A DNA stretch of 7,976 bases from assembly GCA_042088665.1 (NCBI GenBank), contig JBELMB010000227.1:1-7976 (forward strand), written 5' to 3'. How positions within the stretch are numbered: position 1 is the stretch's first letter; every line of letters starts with the position of its first letter. Shown in pieces: positions 1 through 6,092 of this stretch. The translations under genes were made by a program, and so were the position numbers. The notes below the pieces were generated by a model. That model worked only from the letters and a program-made list of their open reading frames with translations, was not told where the DNA came from and did not search any database. This stretch comes from JBELMB01 sp042088665. GTDB taxonomy: Bacteria > Pseudomonadota > Alphaproteobacteria > Rhodobacterales > Rhodobacteraceae.

Positions 1-23
1 ACAGACACAAGGTCCTGGACAGC

Positions 24-47
24 GCCAAGGACACCGCCAAGGACACG
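24..47. repeat. 12-bp imperfect tandem repeat, two copies
   Basis: Two adjacent 12-mers, GCCAAGGACACC and GCCAAGGACACG, differ only in the last base. They lie in the first 101 bases, downstream of the agmatinase stop. I found no convincing gene in bases 1-101 on either strand. The repeat could belong to the edge of a neighbouring gene cut off by the window, or be simple sequence duplication in non-coding DNA. Confidence 0.6.
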
Positions 48-101
48 GGCCGACACGGCACGCAACAAGGCAGGCCCCCTTTGCCGGATCAAGCACCCGG
101 T

Positions 102-1061
102 TCAGCGCCGGGTCCAGCCCCAGAGGCACAGCAGTTCTGTCGCGACATGGGCCGCTGCGATGGCCGTCGCCCCCGTGGGATCGAAAGGCGGAGAGACCTC
201 GACCACATCGCCCCCCTTCAGGTCGATCCCCGCGAGTTGCCGAAGCAGAACCGCCGCCTGGTGACTGCTCAGCCCGCCCCAGACCGGCGTGCCCGTGCCC
301 GGCGCAAAGGCCGGGTCCAGCCCGTCGATGTCAAAGGTCAAGTAGCAGGGCGCCGTACCGACGATCTCCTTGACCTGTCCGGCGATCGCTTCGGGGCCCT
401 GTGCATGCACTGCGCGCGCATCAAGGATATGAAAGCCCAGCGTATCGGGATTGTCGGTGCGTATCCCAATCTGCACGGACCGTTCGGGCACCACGATCCC
501 CTCCTGCGCCGCCTTGTACATGAAGGTGCCGTGATCGACGCGGGCCGCATTGTCATCTGCCCATGTGTCCGTATGCGCGTCGATCTGGATGACACTCAGA
601 GGGCCATGTACGGCGGCATGCGCGCGCAGGGCGCCATGCGTGACAGAGTGATCCCCGCCAAGCGCTATGCAGCCTGCGCCTGCCGCCAGTATCCCGCCCA
701 CATGCGCGCTGATCCGGTCGGGCACCTCCGAAGGCATGGCATAGTCAAAAGCCATGTCGCCGTAATCGGCAATCGCGAACTCCGACAAGACGTCATAGCC
801 CCAGCCATAGGGCGCATCACAGGGCTGCAGAAGAGAGGCCTCGCGGATGGCCCGCGGCCCCAACCGCGTGCCGGGCCTGTTGGTGACCGCCTGATCAAAC
901 GGAAGTCCCGTGACAGCAATGTCGACGCCAGCAAGGTCCTTGGTATAGCGCCGCCGCAAGAAGGACGGCGCCCCCGCAAAGACGTTTTCAAAGGACGGCC
1001 CCTTGAGATCCTCGCGCGTAAAGGCGTGGTCCATGTGCGATTTGGCGTCTTCGAGGCTCAT
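102..1061 (-). CDS. speB: Agmatinase (agmatine ureohydrolase), arginase/ureohydrolase family
   Basis: Predicted to hydrolyse agmatine to putrescine and urea in the cytoplasm, using a binuclear manganese centre. All six metal ligands of the ureohydrolase family are visible, numbered from ATG 1061: H138 in GGDHS, D161, H163 and D165 in DAHTDTW, and D244 and D246 in FDIDGLDP. The block HGTFMYKAAQEG and the following SVQIGIRT closely resemble E. coli SpeB, which favours agmatine over guanidinobutyrate, guanidinopropionate or guanidine. Still, family members with those substrates share the metal motifs. Length is 319 aa, normal for the family. ATG 1061 is chosen over the adjacent GTG 1064 because GGAA lies 7 bases upstream; an in-frame TGA at 1077-1079 blocks longer starts. 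The gene follows the M20 hydrolase on the same strand after 129 bases, so co-transcription is plausible. Confidence 0.85.
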   Translation of the reverse strand: MSLEDAKSHMDHAFTREDLKGPSFENVFAGAPSFLRRRYTKDLAGVDIAVTGLPFDQAVTNRPGTRLGPRAIREASLLQPCDAPYGWGYDVLSEFAIADYGDMAFDYAMPSEVPDRISAHVGGILAAGAGCIALGGDHSVTHGALRAHAAVHGPLSVIQIDAHTDTWADDNAARVDHGTFMYKAAQEGIVVPERSVQIGIRTDNPDTLGFHILDARAVHAQGPEAIAGQVKEIVGTAPCYLTFDIDGLDPAFAPGTGTPVWGGLSSHQAAVLLRQLAGIDLKGGDVVEVSPPFDPTGATAIAAAHVATELLCLWGWTRR

Positions 1062-1190
1062 CACGGTTTTCCGTTGTCAGAACAGTTTCATTGGATTGGC
1101 GGTCATGCTGTCAGAGCGCGTTGCCTGCCCCCAAGGCCGCCACGCCCGCGGTACCCGCAGGCATCCTGCCTGGCCACACAGGGGCGCGGA

Positions 1191-2354
1191 TCACTCCAGA
1201 GGCAAGGCGCGTTCGACCAGCCGGGCAAAGAAGCTTGCACCAACCTTGGAGATCCCGTCGTTGAAGTCATAGGCCGGATGGTGGCACACCGGCGTGTCCC
1301 CTTGGCCAAGGAAAAGATACGCCCCGGGCCGCGCTTCCAGCATGTAGGAAAAATCCTCCCCCGGCATGATCGGCGGGCAATCCTCATCCACACGGTCTGC
1401 GCCAACCACGTCGCGGGCCACTTCGGCGGCAAAAGCAGCCTGGGCGGGATGATTGACCGTCGGCGGATACCCCTCGGCATAGGTCAATTCCGCCGTCATG
1501 CCAAAGCTTCTGGCCTGAAACTCCACCAGTTCCGCCATCTTCGCCTTGACCTCCGCCTGCACGGATTTGTCAAAGTAGCGCACCGTGCCGTTCAGCATCG
1601 CGGTTTCCGGCACGATATTCATGGCAGAGCCCGTGTGGATCTGGCAGACGCTCACCACCAGACGGTCCAGGGCATCGGTGCACCGGCTGACGATGCTCTG
1701 CAACGCCATGACCATGCTGGCGGCCGTGACCACCGGATCACGGGTCTGATGCGGCATTGCACCGTGTCCGCCCTGTCCCTTGATCTCGATGGTGAATTCG
1801 TCGACCCCGGCCATGAGCGCGCCGGAATTGGTGTGCATCGTGCCCTCGGGCGCGCCGGGCGCATTGTGGATGCCATAGACCTCGTCAATGGCAAAGCGCT
1901 CCATCATGCCCTCTTCGACCATGATGCGCCCGCCGCCTTCGTTTTCCTCAGCCGGCTGAAAGATCAGCGCCACGCGCCCGGCGAAATTGCGCGTCTCCGC
2001 CAGGTATTTGGCCGCCCCAAGCAACATCGTCGTATGGCCATCATGACCGCAGGTATGCGCCATGCCCGGCACGGTCGAGGCATAGGTCACTCCGGACAGG
2101 TCCTCCATCGGCAGGGCGTCCATGTCAGCGCGCAGTCCAATGGTCCGCCCCGGGGCGCGGCCCTCGATGATCGCGACGACCCCGCTCCGCGCCAGCCCTT
2201 CGTGGATCTCGGCAACACCAAAGCCGCGCAACTGCTCGACGACGAATGCCGCTGTCTTGTGGCATTCAAGACCAAGCTCCGGATGCTGGTGCAGATACTG
2301 CCGCCACCCGGTCATTTCCTCTTCCATCGCGGCGATGGAGTTCACAATTGGCAT
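1191..2354 (-). CDS. M20D-family amidohydrolase (hippurate hydrolase / IAA-amino acid hydrolase-like)
   Basis: Metal-dependent amidohydrolase of 387 aa, predicted cytoplasmic (no signal peptide), that should cleave N-acyl or amide bonds of small amino-acid conjugates. Order of motifs: HQHPEL (about residue 23), GLRADMDALP (73-82), HTCGHDGH (100-107) carrying metal ligands C102 and H104, QPAEE (133-137) with general base E136 and ligand E137, H163 in GIHN, the dimerisation-lid region with GQGGHGAMPH, and CHHPAYDF near the C-terminus supplying the last histidine ligand. ATG 2354 is preferred: GGGA lies about 9 bases upstream, and translation from it aligns with the paralogue at 3172-4410. The frame stays open to 2387 but the extra residues look unrelated. 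Such genes are often labelled hippurate hydrolase (hipO), but the substrate is unknown. Placement before agmatinase suggests a shared role in amine or amino-acid derivative use; this is inference. Confidence 0.9.
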   Translation of the reverse strand: MPIVNSIAAMEEEMTGWRQYLHQHPELGLECHKTAAFVVEQLRGFGVAEIHEGLARSGVVAIIEGRAPGRTIGLRADMDALPMEDLSGVTYASTVPGMAHTCGHDGHTTMLLGAAKYLAETRNFAGRVALIFQPAEENEGGGRIMVEEGMMERFAIDEVYGIHNAPGAPEGTMHTNSGALMAGVDEFTIEIKGQGGHGAMPHQTRDPVVTAASMVMALQSIVSRCTDALDRLVVSVCQIHTGSAMNIVPETAMLNGTVRYFDKSVQAEVKAKMAELVEFQARSFGMTAELTYAEGYPPTVNHPAQAAFAAEVARDVVGADRVDEDCPPIMPGEDFSYMLEARPGAYLFLGQGDTPVCHHPAYDFNDGISKVGASFFARLVERALPLE

Positions 2355-2477
2355 GGCTGATTCCCAATTCTGTCCGTCAGGACGCAAGCGTAGTTTGCCC
2401 GATGGTGGCGCGCGGACAGATCCACTTCAAGCGCCAAATCACGCGACGGCGCCATTTCCACGGCGGTTGGAATCGAA

Positions 2478-2524
2478 TGCCTGACAACCGACACGCCATA
2501 CCCCCATTGCCCCAATGTCAGGCA
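2478..2524. promoter_or_regulatory. 9-bp perfect inverted repeat in the leader region of the 1191-2354 hydrolase
   Basis: TGCCTGACA at 2478-2486 is the exact reverse complement of TGTCAGGCA at 2516-2524. The 29-base loop overlaps a second small palindrome, CATTG-CCC-CAATG at 2505-2517. The element sits 124-170 bases upstream of the hydrolase start at 2354, within a 418-base gap between divergent genes. It could be an operator pair or an mRNA stem-loop. No T-run follows on either strand, so it is not an obvious intrinsic terminator. Function is inferred only from position. I saw no clear promoter for the hydrolase in this gap. Confidence 0.45.
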
Positions 2525-2693
2525 AACGCGGACAAACTGGGGGCATGGTCAAACCTCTCCCAATCGCCGCCCCCAGACCTCTCCACGTCGACCCTGTTTG
2601 GGTACGCCGCACGGCCCCGGAACCGAAACCGGTTGATAAATGACCCTGACTGCGCAAATCTGCGCGCTCAGGCACGCGCTTCGTGCCATGCCG

Positions 2694-2760
2694 CTTGAAC
2701 AGAGTTCAAGTCGCTTGAACGGGCTTCAAGCTGCTTGAACAGAGTTCAATCCACTTGAAA
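2694..2760. promoter_or_regulatory. Array of seven alternating 7-bp half-sites at exact 10-bp spacing (candidate operator or RNA switch)
   Basis: Half-sites start at 2694, 2704, 2714, 2724, 2734, 2744 and 2754: CTTGAAC, GTTCAAG, CTTGAAC, CTTCAAG, CTTGAAC, GTTCAAT, CTTGAAA. They alternate in orientation and are separated by three-base spacers (AGA, TCG, GGG, CTG, AGA, CCA). Neighbours form overlapping palindromes; 2694-2710 and 2704-2720 are perfect 7-3-7 inverted repeats. The overall unit is 20 bp, so it cannot be a codon repeat, and stop codons interrupt it. It ends 12 bases before the start of the small secreted protein gene, and the last half-site overlaps the Shine-Dalgarno region (GAAAGGAT, 2757-2764). 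Half-sites about one helical turn apart suggest cooperative binding of a repressor along one DNA face. Alternatively, RNA pairing could mask the ribosome binding site. Confidence 0.6.
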
Positions 2761-2772
2761 GGATCCCCAGCA

Positions 2773-3033
2773 ATGACCACCCGGTTCATGCTCATCACCT
2801 GCACGGCGATACTGCTGCCACTGTCGCTGCAGGCACAAACAGCCAATCAAGACACAAATCAATGCATCCAGTCAAACTGCACCACTCAGGCCCAAGAAAC
2901 GAAAAGCTGCAATCAAGAGCTGGCTCAATGCTTGTCAGACCGCGGAGACTGCTCGGAGATCCTGTTTATTTGCGAAGGCCTTTCCTCAGACTACAAGTCC
3001 TGCGAAGCGAATTGCAGGGCCATAACCAATTAA
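2773..3033 (+). CDS. Small secreted cysteine-rich protein, function unknown
   Basis: I do not recognise the family. The 86-aa product starts with a typical Sec signal peptide: TTR, then a hydrophobic core (about residues 5-19) and a likely cleavage after A21 in SLQA. The mature part of about 65 residues has eight cysteines at C31, C36, C46, C53, C60, C67, C77 and C81. Their spacing is nearly symmetric (4, 9, 6, 6, 6, 9, 3) and includes two CX9C motifs. An even number of cysteines in an exported protein suggests four disulfides formed in the periplasm or outside the cell. The rest is polar and rich in Q, N, S and E. ATG 2773 is chosen because GAAAGGAT sits just upstream; the in-frame TTG at 2755 lies before that site. 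GC is about 51% by my count, well below the neighbouring genes, hinting at acquisition or weak codon selection. It sits alone on the plus strand between two minus-strand paralogous hydrolases. Confidence 0.72.
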   Translation: MTTRFMLITCTAILLPLSLQAQTANQDTNQCIQSNCTTQAQETKSCNQELAQCLSDRGDCSEILFICEGLSSDYKSCEANCRAITN

Positions 3034-3148
3034 CACTCTGCCGCCGAACGCCCGGACCCTTCGGAAAACCTCGGGGGCCGGACAACCGCGGAATGTGCCC
3101 GTCCAAGGTCAGACAGAGTGGCCCCGGACGGGATGGCGGGCGGGGCGT

Positions 3149-3163
3149 CGTTGCGCAGCAACG
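3149..3163. other. Small hairpin downstream of the 3172-4410 hydrolase stop
   Basis: CGTTGC, loop GCA, then GCAACG: a perfect 6-bp stem 8 bases beyond the minus-strand stop codon, in the 138-base gap between convergent genes. It has no T-run on either side, so a Rho-independent terminator is doubtful. It may only stabilise the mRNA 3' end, or be chance in GC-rich DNA. Confidence 0.3.
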
Positions 3164-3171
3164 CGCGGCGT

Positions 3172-4410
3172 TCAGCCTCCCACCCCGTGCCGCCGCTCGA
3201 TCAGACGCACGAAAAAGCTTGCCCCGATGGGCGCCGCTGCATCGTTGAAATCAAACGCCGGATGGTGCACCGACGGCCCGATACCCTGCCCGAGGAACAA
3301 GAACGCTCCGGGCCGTTCCTCCAACATGTAGGAAAAATCCTCCGACCCCATCTCCGGCGGCAGGTCTGCTACCACATCGCCGGACACCTCCCGCGCCACT
3401 TCCACTGCAAGTGCAGTCTGTTCGGCATGGTTCACGGTTGACGGATAGTTGCGCATGTAATCCAGCCTTGCAGATACGCCGTATGAAGCCGCCTGCCCCG
3501 CCACGATCTCGCCCATGCGCCGCTCCGTGGCATCGCGCACCTCGGCTGACAGGCTGCGCACCGTGCCGCCAAGGGTGATCTCTTCGGGCACGATGTTTGT
3601 AGCCGTCCCGCCATGGAACTGCGTCAAGGACACCACCAGCGACCCAAGCGGATCGACTTCGCGCGAGACCAGGCAGTGCAGCGCCTGACCGATGGCAAGT
3701 GCACAGGGCATGGGGTCGCGACACCCATGCGGATAAGCCGCGTGCCCGCCTTGCCCCGTCACGGTGATGGCAAAATCATCCGCCGCCGCCATGATCGGCC
3801 CCGGACAGGTCCGGAATTGACCCAGGGGCGCAAAAGGATCCGTGTGCAGGGCATAGACCTCTTCGATGCCATAGCGTTCCATGATGCCGGCCTCGACCAT
3901 CATGCGACCGCCACCCTTGGTCTCTTCGGCTGGCTGAAAGATCAGAACCACTTGACCTGAAAAGGCCCGTGTCTCGCACAGGTGGCGCGCCGCGCCGAGC
4001 AGCATCGCGGTGTGCCCGTCATGCCCGCAGGCATGCATGGCCCCGGGCACGATGGACGCCCATGCCGCCCCGGTGGCCTCGGTGATCGGCAGCGCGTCCA
4101 TATCCGCCCGCAGCCCCGTGACAGGTCCAGCAACTGGCCCAGTATCTGGCCCAGCAACTGGCCCGGTATTTGGCCCGGTCTTTGGCCCACCAGCTTGCGC
4201 GCCACCCGGCCCATGTCCCTCGATCACAGCGACAACGCCGCTTTCGGCCACTCCGGTCTCGATCCGGTCGACGCCAAAAGCCTGCAACTGCTCGACCACG
4301 AAACGCGCCGTCTCATGACAGTTCAGGCACAGTTCCGGATGCGCATGAATGTGGCGCCGCCACCCTGCCATATCCTCCGCAAAGCCCGCGATCCGGTTCA
4401 CCACCACCAT
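3172..4410 (-). CDS. M20D-family amidohydrolase with Gly-Pro tetrapeptide repeat insertion
   Basis: Second metal-dependent amidohydrolase, 412 aa, paralogous to the one at 1191-2354 and predicted to cleave amide bonds of acyl-amino acid-like substrates in the cytoplasm. Visible motifs: HAHPEL (23-28), GLRADMDALP (99-108), HACGHDGH (126-133) with ligands C128 and H130, QPAEET (159-164) with base E162 and ligand E163, H189 in ALHT, GQGGHAAYPHG in the lid domain, GSEDFSYML (355-363) and VHHPAFDF (381-388). All expected catalytic residues are present. Residues 75-98 are six GPxx repeats inserted between strand VVAVIEG and GLRADMD; this 24-residue insert accounts for nearly all of the 25-residue length difference from the paralogue. 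ATG 4410 is chosen because GGGAG lies 8 bases upstream and the N-terminus then matches the paralogue. The frame runs open to 4485, overlapping mazG, but that extension looks unrelated. It is divergent from mazG. The exact substrate is unknown. Confidence 0.9.
   Translation of the reverse strand: MVVVNRIAGFAEDMAGWRRHIHAHPELCLNCHETARFVVEQLQAFGVDRIETGVAESGVVAVIEGHGPGGAQAGGPKTGPNTGPVAGPDTGPVAGPVTGLRADMDALPITEATGAAWASIVPGAMHACGHDGHTAMLLGAARHLCETRAFSGQVVLIFQPAEETKGGGRMMVEAGIMERYGIEEVYALHTDPFAPLGQFRTCPGPIMAAADDFAITVTGQGGHAAYPHGCRDPMPCALAIGQALHCLVSREVDPLGSLVVSLTQFHGGTATNIVPEEITLGGTVRSLSAEVRDATERRMGEIVAGQAASYGVSARLDYMRNYPSTVNHAEQTALAVEVAREVSGDVVADLPPEMGSEDFSYMLEERPGAFLFLGQGIGPSVHHPAFDFNDAAAPIGASFFVRLIERRHGVGG
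4117..4188 (-). repeat. Six-copy 12-bp coding minisatellite (Gly-Pro-x-x repeat)
   Basis: Six in-frame 12-bp units encode GPKT, GPNT, GPVA, GPDT, GPVA and GPVT within the 3172-4410 hydrolase. Five units begin GGGCCA; the last begins GGACCT. The units at 4129-4140 and 4153-4164 are identical, which suggests expansion in 12- or 24-bp steps. The first unit codes towards the N-terminus (4177-4188). The paralogous hydrolase has no such segment between its VIEG strand and GLRADMD. Confidence 0.9.
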
Positions 4411-4484
4411 GCTCTGGACTCCCTGTTCCTGATCCCGCAAGCCTGCCTCGGGACGATCTTGAAACCAAACCGCAGGAGGGTGCA
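4411..4484. promoter_or_regulatory. Divergent intergenic region between hydrolase and mazG, with strong mazG ribosome binding site
   Basis: These 74 bases separate two divergent start codons and should hold the 5' signals of both genes. AGGAGG at 4474-4479, 5 bases before ATG 4485, fixes the mazG start. On the minus strand GGGAG lies 8 bases before the hydrolase ATG. I could not identify a convincing -35/-10 pair for either direction, so promoters may lie inside the opposite coding sequence. Confidence 0.5.
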
Positions 4485-5300
4485 ATGACCGATGACCTGA
4501 TTCACAACCCGAAAGGCGGGATGCCGCGCCTGCTCGAGATCATGCGCCGCTTGCGCGATCCCGAAACCGGCTGCCCTTGGGACCTCCAGCAGGATTTTGC
4601 CACCATTGCGCCCTACACCATCGAAGAGGCCTTCGAGGTTGCCGACGCCATCGAACGAGAGGCCTGGGACGAGCTGAAAGGCGAATTGGGCGACCTGCTG
4701 TTCCAATCCGTGTTTCACGCGCAGATGGCCTCGGAACGCGGGCTGTTCGACTTTGGCGATGTGGCAGACACAATGTCGGACAAGATGGTCGCCCGGCATC
4801 CGCATGTCTTTGGCGCCGAAAGCCGCGACAAATCCGCGGATCAGCAGACGCTGGACTGGGAAAAGATCAAGGCCGCCGAGCGCGCCGCCAAATCGCAGGG
4901 CGGCGCGCTGGATGGCGTGGCCCTCGGCCTGCCGGCCCTGATGCGCGCGGTAAAGCTGCAAAAGCGCGCCGCGCGGGTGGGCTTTGACTGGACCCAGACC
5001 GATCACGTGATGGACAAGCTGGCGGAAGAGCTCGAAGAGATCCGGCAAGCCCCGGACCGCGACGGGCAGATCGAGGAATTTGGCGACATGCTCTTTGTGG
5101 TGGCCAATCTTGCCCGTCACCTCGACATCGATCCCGAAGCAGCCCTGCGCGCAGCGAACGCCAAGTTCACACGTCGGTTCGGCTATATCGAAACGGCCCT
5201 TGCAAAAGAGGACCGCCGCCCGGAGGACAGCACATTGGCCGAAATGGACGCCCTCTGGGACGCCGCCAAGGCCGAGGAAAAGGCGAAAAAGAACGGGTGA
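4485..5300 (+). CDS. mazG: Nucleoside triphosphate pyrophosphohydrolase MazG
   Basis: Hydrolyses (d)NTPs to the monophosphate and pyrophosphate. In other bacteria this clears aberrant nucleotides or tempers the stringent response; it acts in the cytoplasm. The 271-aa product has the two tandem MazG domains of the long E. coli-type enzyme. The N-terminal domain carries LRDPETGCPWD (about 23-33) and the metal-binding EExxE...ExxD pattern as E47/E48 and E51, then E67 and D70 (ELGDLLFQ). The C-terminal domain repeats it as E181/E182 and E185, then E198 and D201 (EFGDMLFVVANLAR). Thus no key acidic residue is missing in either domain. ATG 4485 follows a near-perfect AGGAGG, and the protein begins as expected for the family; the 105-codon upstream open frame overlaps the divergent hydrolase and is discarded. 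The gene stands alone on its strand. I saw no convincing terminator just after the stop. Confidence 0.95.
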   Translation: MTDDLIHNPKGGMPRLLEIMRRLRDPETGCPWDLQQDFATIAPYTIEEAFEVADAIEREAWDELKGELGDLLFQSVFHAQMASERGLFDFGDVADTMSDKMVARHPHVFGAESRDKSADQQTLDWEKIKAAERAAKSQGGALDGVALGLPALMRAVKLQKRAARVGFDWTQTDHVMDKLAEELEEIRQAPDRDGQIEEFGDMLFVVANLARHLDIDPEAALRAANAKFTRRFGYIETALAKEDRRPEDSTLAEMDALWDAAKAEEKAKKNG

Positions 5301-5637
5301 GCCTGCCGATCAGCGGGCCAAGCCCTTGCACAGCCCTTATGGCGGTCTTTGACACACCGCTCGTGGTGCCAACGGTCAGACCTCGGCTGTCGCGGCGTCG
5401 GTCATGCTTCAAAGCAAAACCGCCTGACACGGCGCAGGCAAAGGCCCTGGGGTCACAAAGAGGCGCCGAGACCCATCATCTTGCCCGGGCACACATGGCC
5501 CCCGCAGCTTGACACAGTCGATCTGCAATCCGCAGACCCAACTCCTGCCTCTCTCTTTTGGGACAACCACCCTGCAGGGACGGACCACCTGCGGCTTGGC
5601 TCGGCGCGACAACCACCCAATCACTTGCCCCGAATGC
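5301..5637. other. Intergenic stretch with no supported gene between convergent mazG and acpP
   Basis: Short open frames exist on both strands, but none has a credible ribosome binding site together with a protein-like composition. GACAACCACCC occurs twice (5562-5572 and 5608-5618, 46 bases apart); its meaning is unclear. A weak hairpin sits at 5303-5318 (CCTGC...GCGGG) near the mazG stop but has no T-run. I found no tRNA or other RNA gene. Confidence 0.55.
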
Positions 5638-5667
5638 AAAACGGCGCCTCCCTCCCGGAAAGCGCCG
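5638..5667 (-). terminator. Rho-independent terminator of acpP
   Basis: Read on the minus strand: CGGCGC, then TTTCC, loop GGGA, GGGAG, GCGCCG, followed by TTTT. The outer 6 bp are perfect, and the inner 5 bp pair with two G-T wobbles, giving an 11-bp stem with a four-base loop. The stem begins 34 bases after the acpP stop codon, as expected for the end of this transcription unit. Confidence 0.82.
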
Positions 5668-5701
5668 CATGCGTCAACTTGAGAACCGTGTGTGTTCAGG
5701 C

Positions 5702-5941
5702 TCAGGCCGCGTTGGCCTTCGTGATGAACTCGACGGCGTCGCCAAAGGTCTGGATGGTCTCGGCGGCGTCATCGGGGATCTCGATGCCGAACTCTTCTTC
5801 GAAGGCCATCACCAGTTCGACGGTGTCGAGGCTGTCCGCACCCAGATCATCGATGAAGGAGGCCTGGTCGGTCACCTTCTCTTCATCCACGCTCAGATGC
5901 TCGACTACAATCTTCTTCACGCGATCTGCGATGTCGCTCAT
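5702..5941 (-). CDS. acpP: Acyl carrier protein
   Basis: Carries growing acyl chains on a 4'-phosphopantetheine arm during type II fatty acid synthesis; soluble and very acidic. The 79-aa length is standard. The signature GADSLDTVELVMAFEEEFGIEI is complete, with S37 of the DSL motif as the attachment serine for the prosthetic group. ATG 5941 is preceded by GAGGAA at a good distance. The gene lies 221 bases downstream of fabG on the same strand, with its own candidate promoter at 6093-6120 and a strong terminator after it, so it is probably expressed both from upstream and independently. The sequence is close to what I know from Rhodobacter-type ACPs and is the best taxonomic pointer in the window. 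fabF does not follow. Confidence 0.97.
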   Translation of the reverse strand: MSDIADRVKKIVVEHLSVDEEKVTDQASFIDDLGADSLDTVELVMAFEEEFGIEIPDDAAETIQTFGDAVEFITKANAA

Positions 5942-6007
5942 GTTCTTTCCTCACCAGTCTGGCGGGCCATTTAGCCCGAATTGCCCAACCGCGTTGCGGT
6001 GGTTTTT

Positions 6008-6049
6008 GCCCGGATGGGCGGCTCGATCTCCCGGCTGGGATCAGCCGGG
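6008..6049 (-). other. Two hairpins with the same loop in the acpP leader
   Basis: On the plus strand GCCC-GGAT-GGGC (6008-6019) and CCCGGCTG-GGAT-CAGCCGGG (6030-6049) form stems of 4 and 8 bp; both loops read ATCC on the transcribed (minus) strand. They lie 67-108 bases before the acpP start codon, inside the roughly 145-base leader predicted from the promoter at 6093-6120. The longer hairpin is stable. It may affect mRNA stability or partly attenuate read-through from fabG; no T-run follows on the minus strand, so simple termination is unlikely. Confidence 0.5.
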
Positions 6050-6092
6050 GGACGGTACGCGGCACTGCCGCCCCGCCCGTGAATCTGGGGGG

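Noticed and set aside
1077..1106. Nine-residue mini-frame (MTANPMKLF) just upstream of agmatinase as a regulatory leader peptide
   Set aside because: No ribosome binding site that stands out and no attenuator structure after it; very short frames occur by chance.
81..2360. 759-codon plus-strand open frame spanning opposite the agmatinase and hydrolase genes
   Set aside because: Composition is Arg/His/Gly-rich without any recognisable domain, and it lies exactly antisense to two well-supported enzymes. Codon bias in GC-rich genes produces such stop-free antisense frames.
2694..2760. LexA (SOS) box or CRISPR array as explanation for the half-site array
   Set aside because: The alphaproteobacterial LexA box is a direct repeat GTTC-N7-GTTC; here GTTC/GAAC elements alternate in orientation at 10-bp steps. 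A 20-bp period with 3-bp spacers is not CRISPR architecture.
4398..5120. 240-codon minus-strand open frame opposite mazG
   Set aside because: Antisense shadow of mazG, whose two domains are complete and whose start has a strong ribosome binding site.
5297..5512. 71-codon open frame whose GTG overlaps the mazG stop (GTGA), suggesting translational coupling
   Set aside because: The overlap is attractive, but there is no good ribosome binding site and the sequence (many P, R, S, A) looks like translated non-coding DNA with no recognisable family.
5509..5537. TTGACA at 5509-5514 as a plus-strand promoter
   Set aside because: No -10-like sequence at 16-18 bases and no gene downstream on that strand.
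5983..6007. Hairpin ACCGC-GTT-GCGGT followed by GGTTTTT as a plus-strand terminator
   Set aside because: No plus-strand gene lies upstream to be terminated; the sequence falls in the leader of minus-strand acpP.
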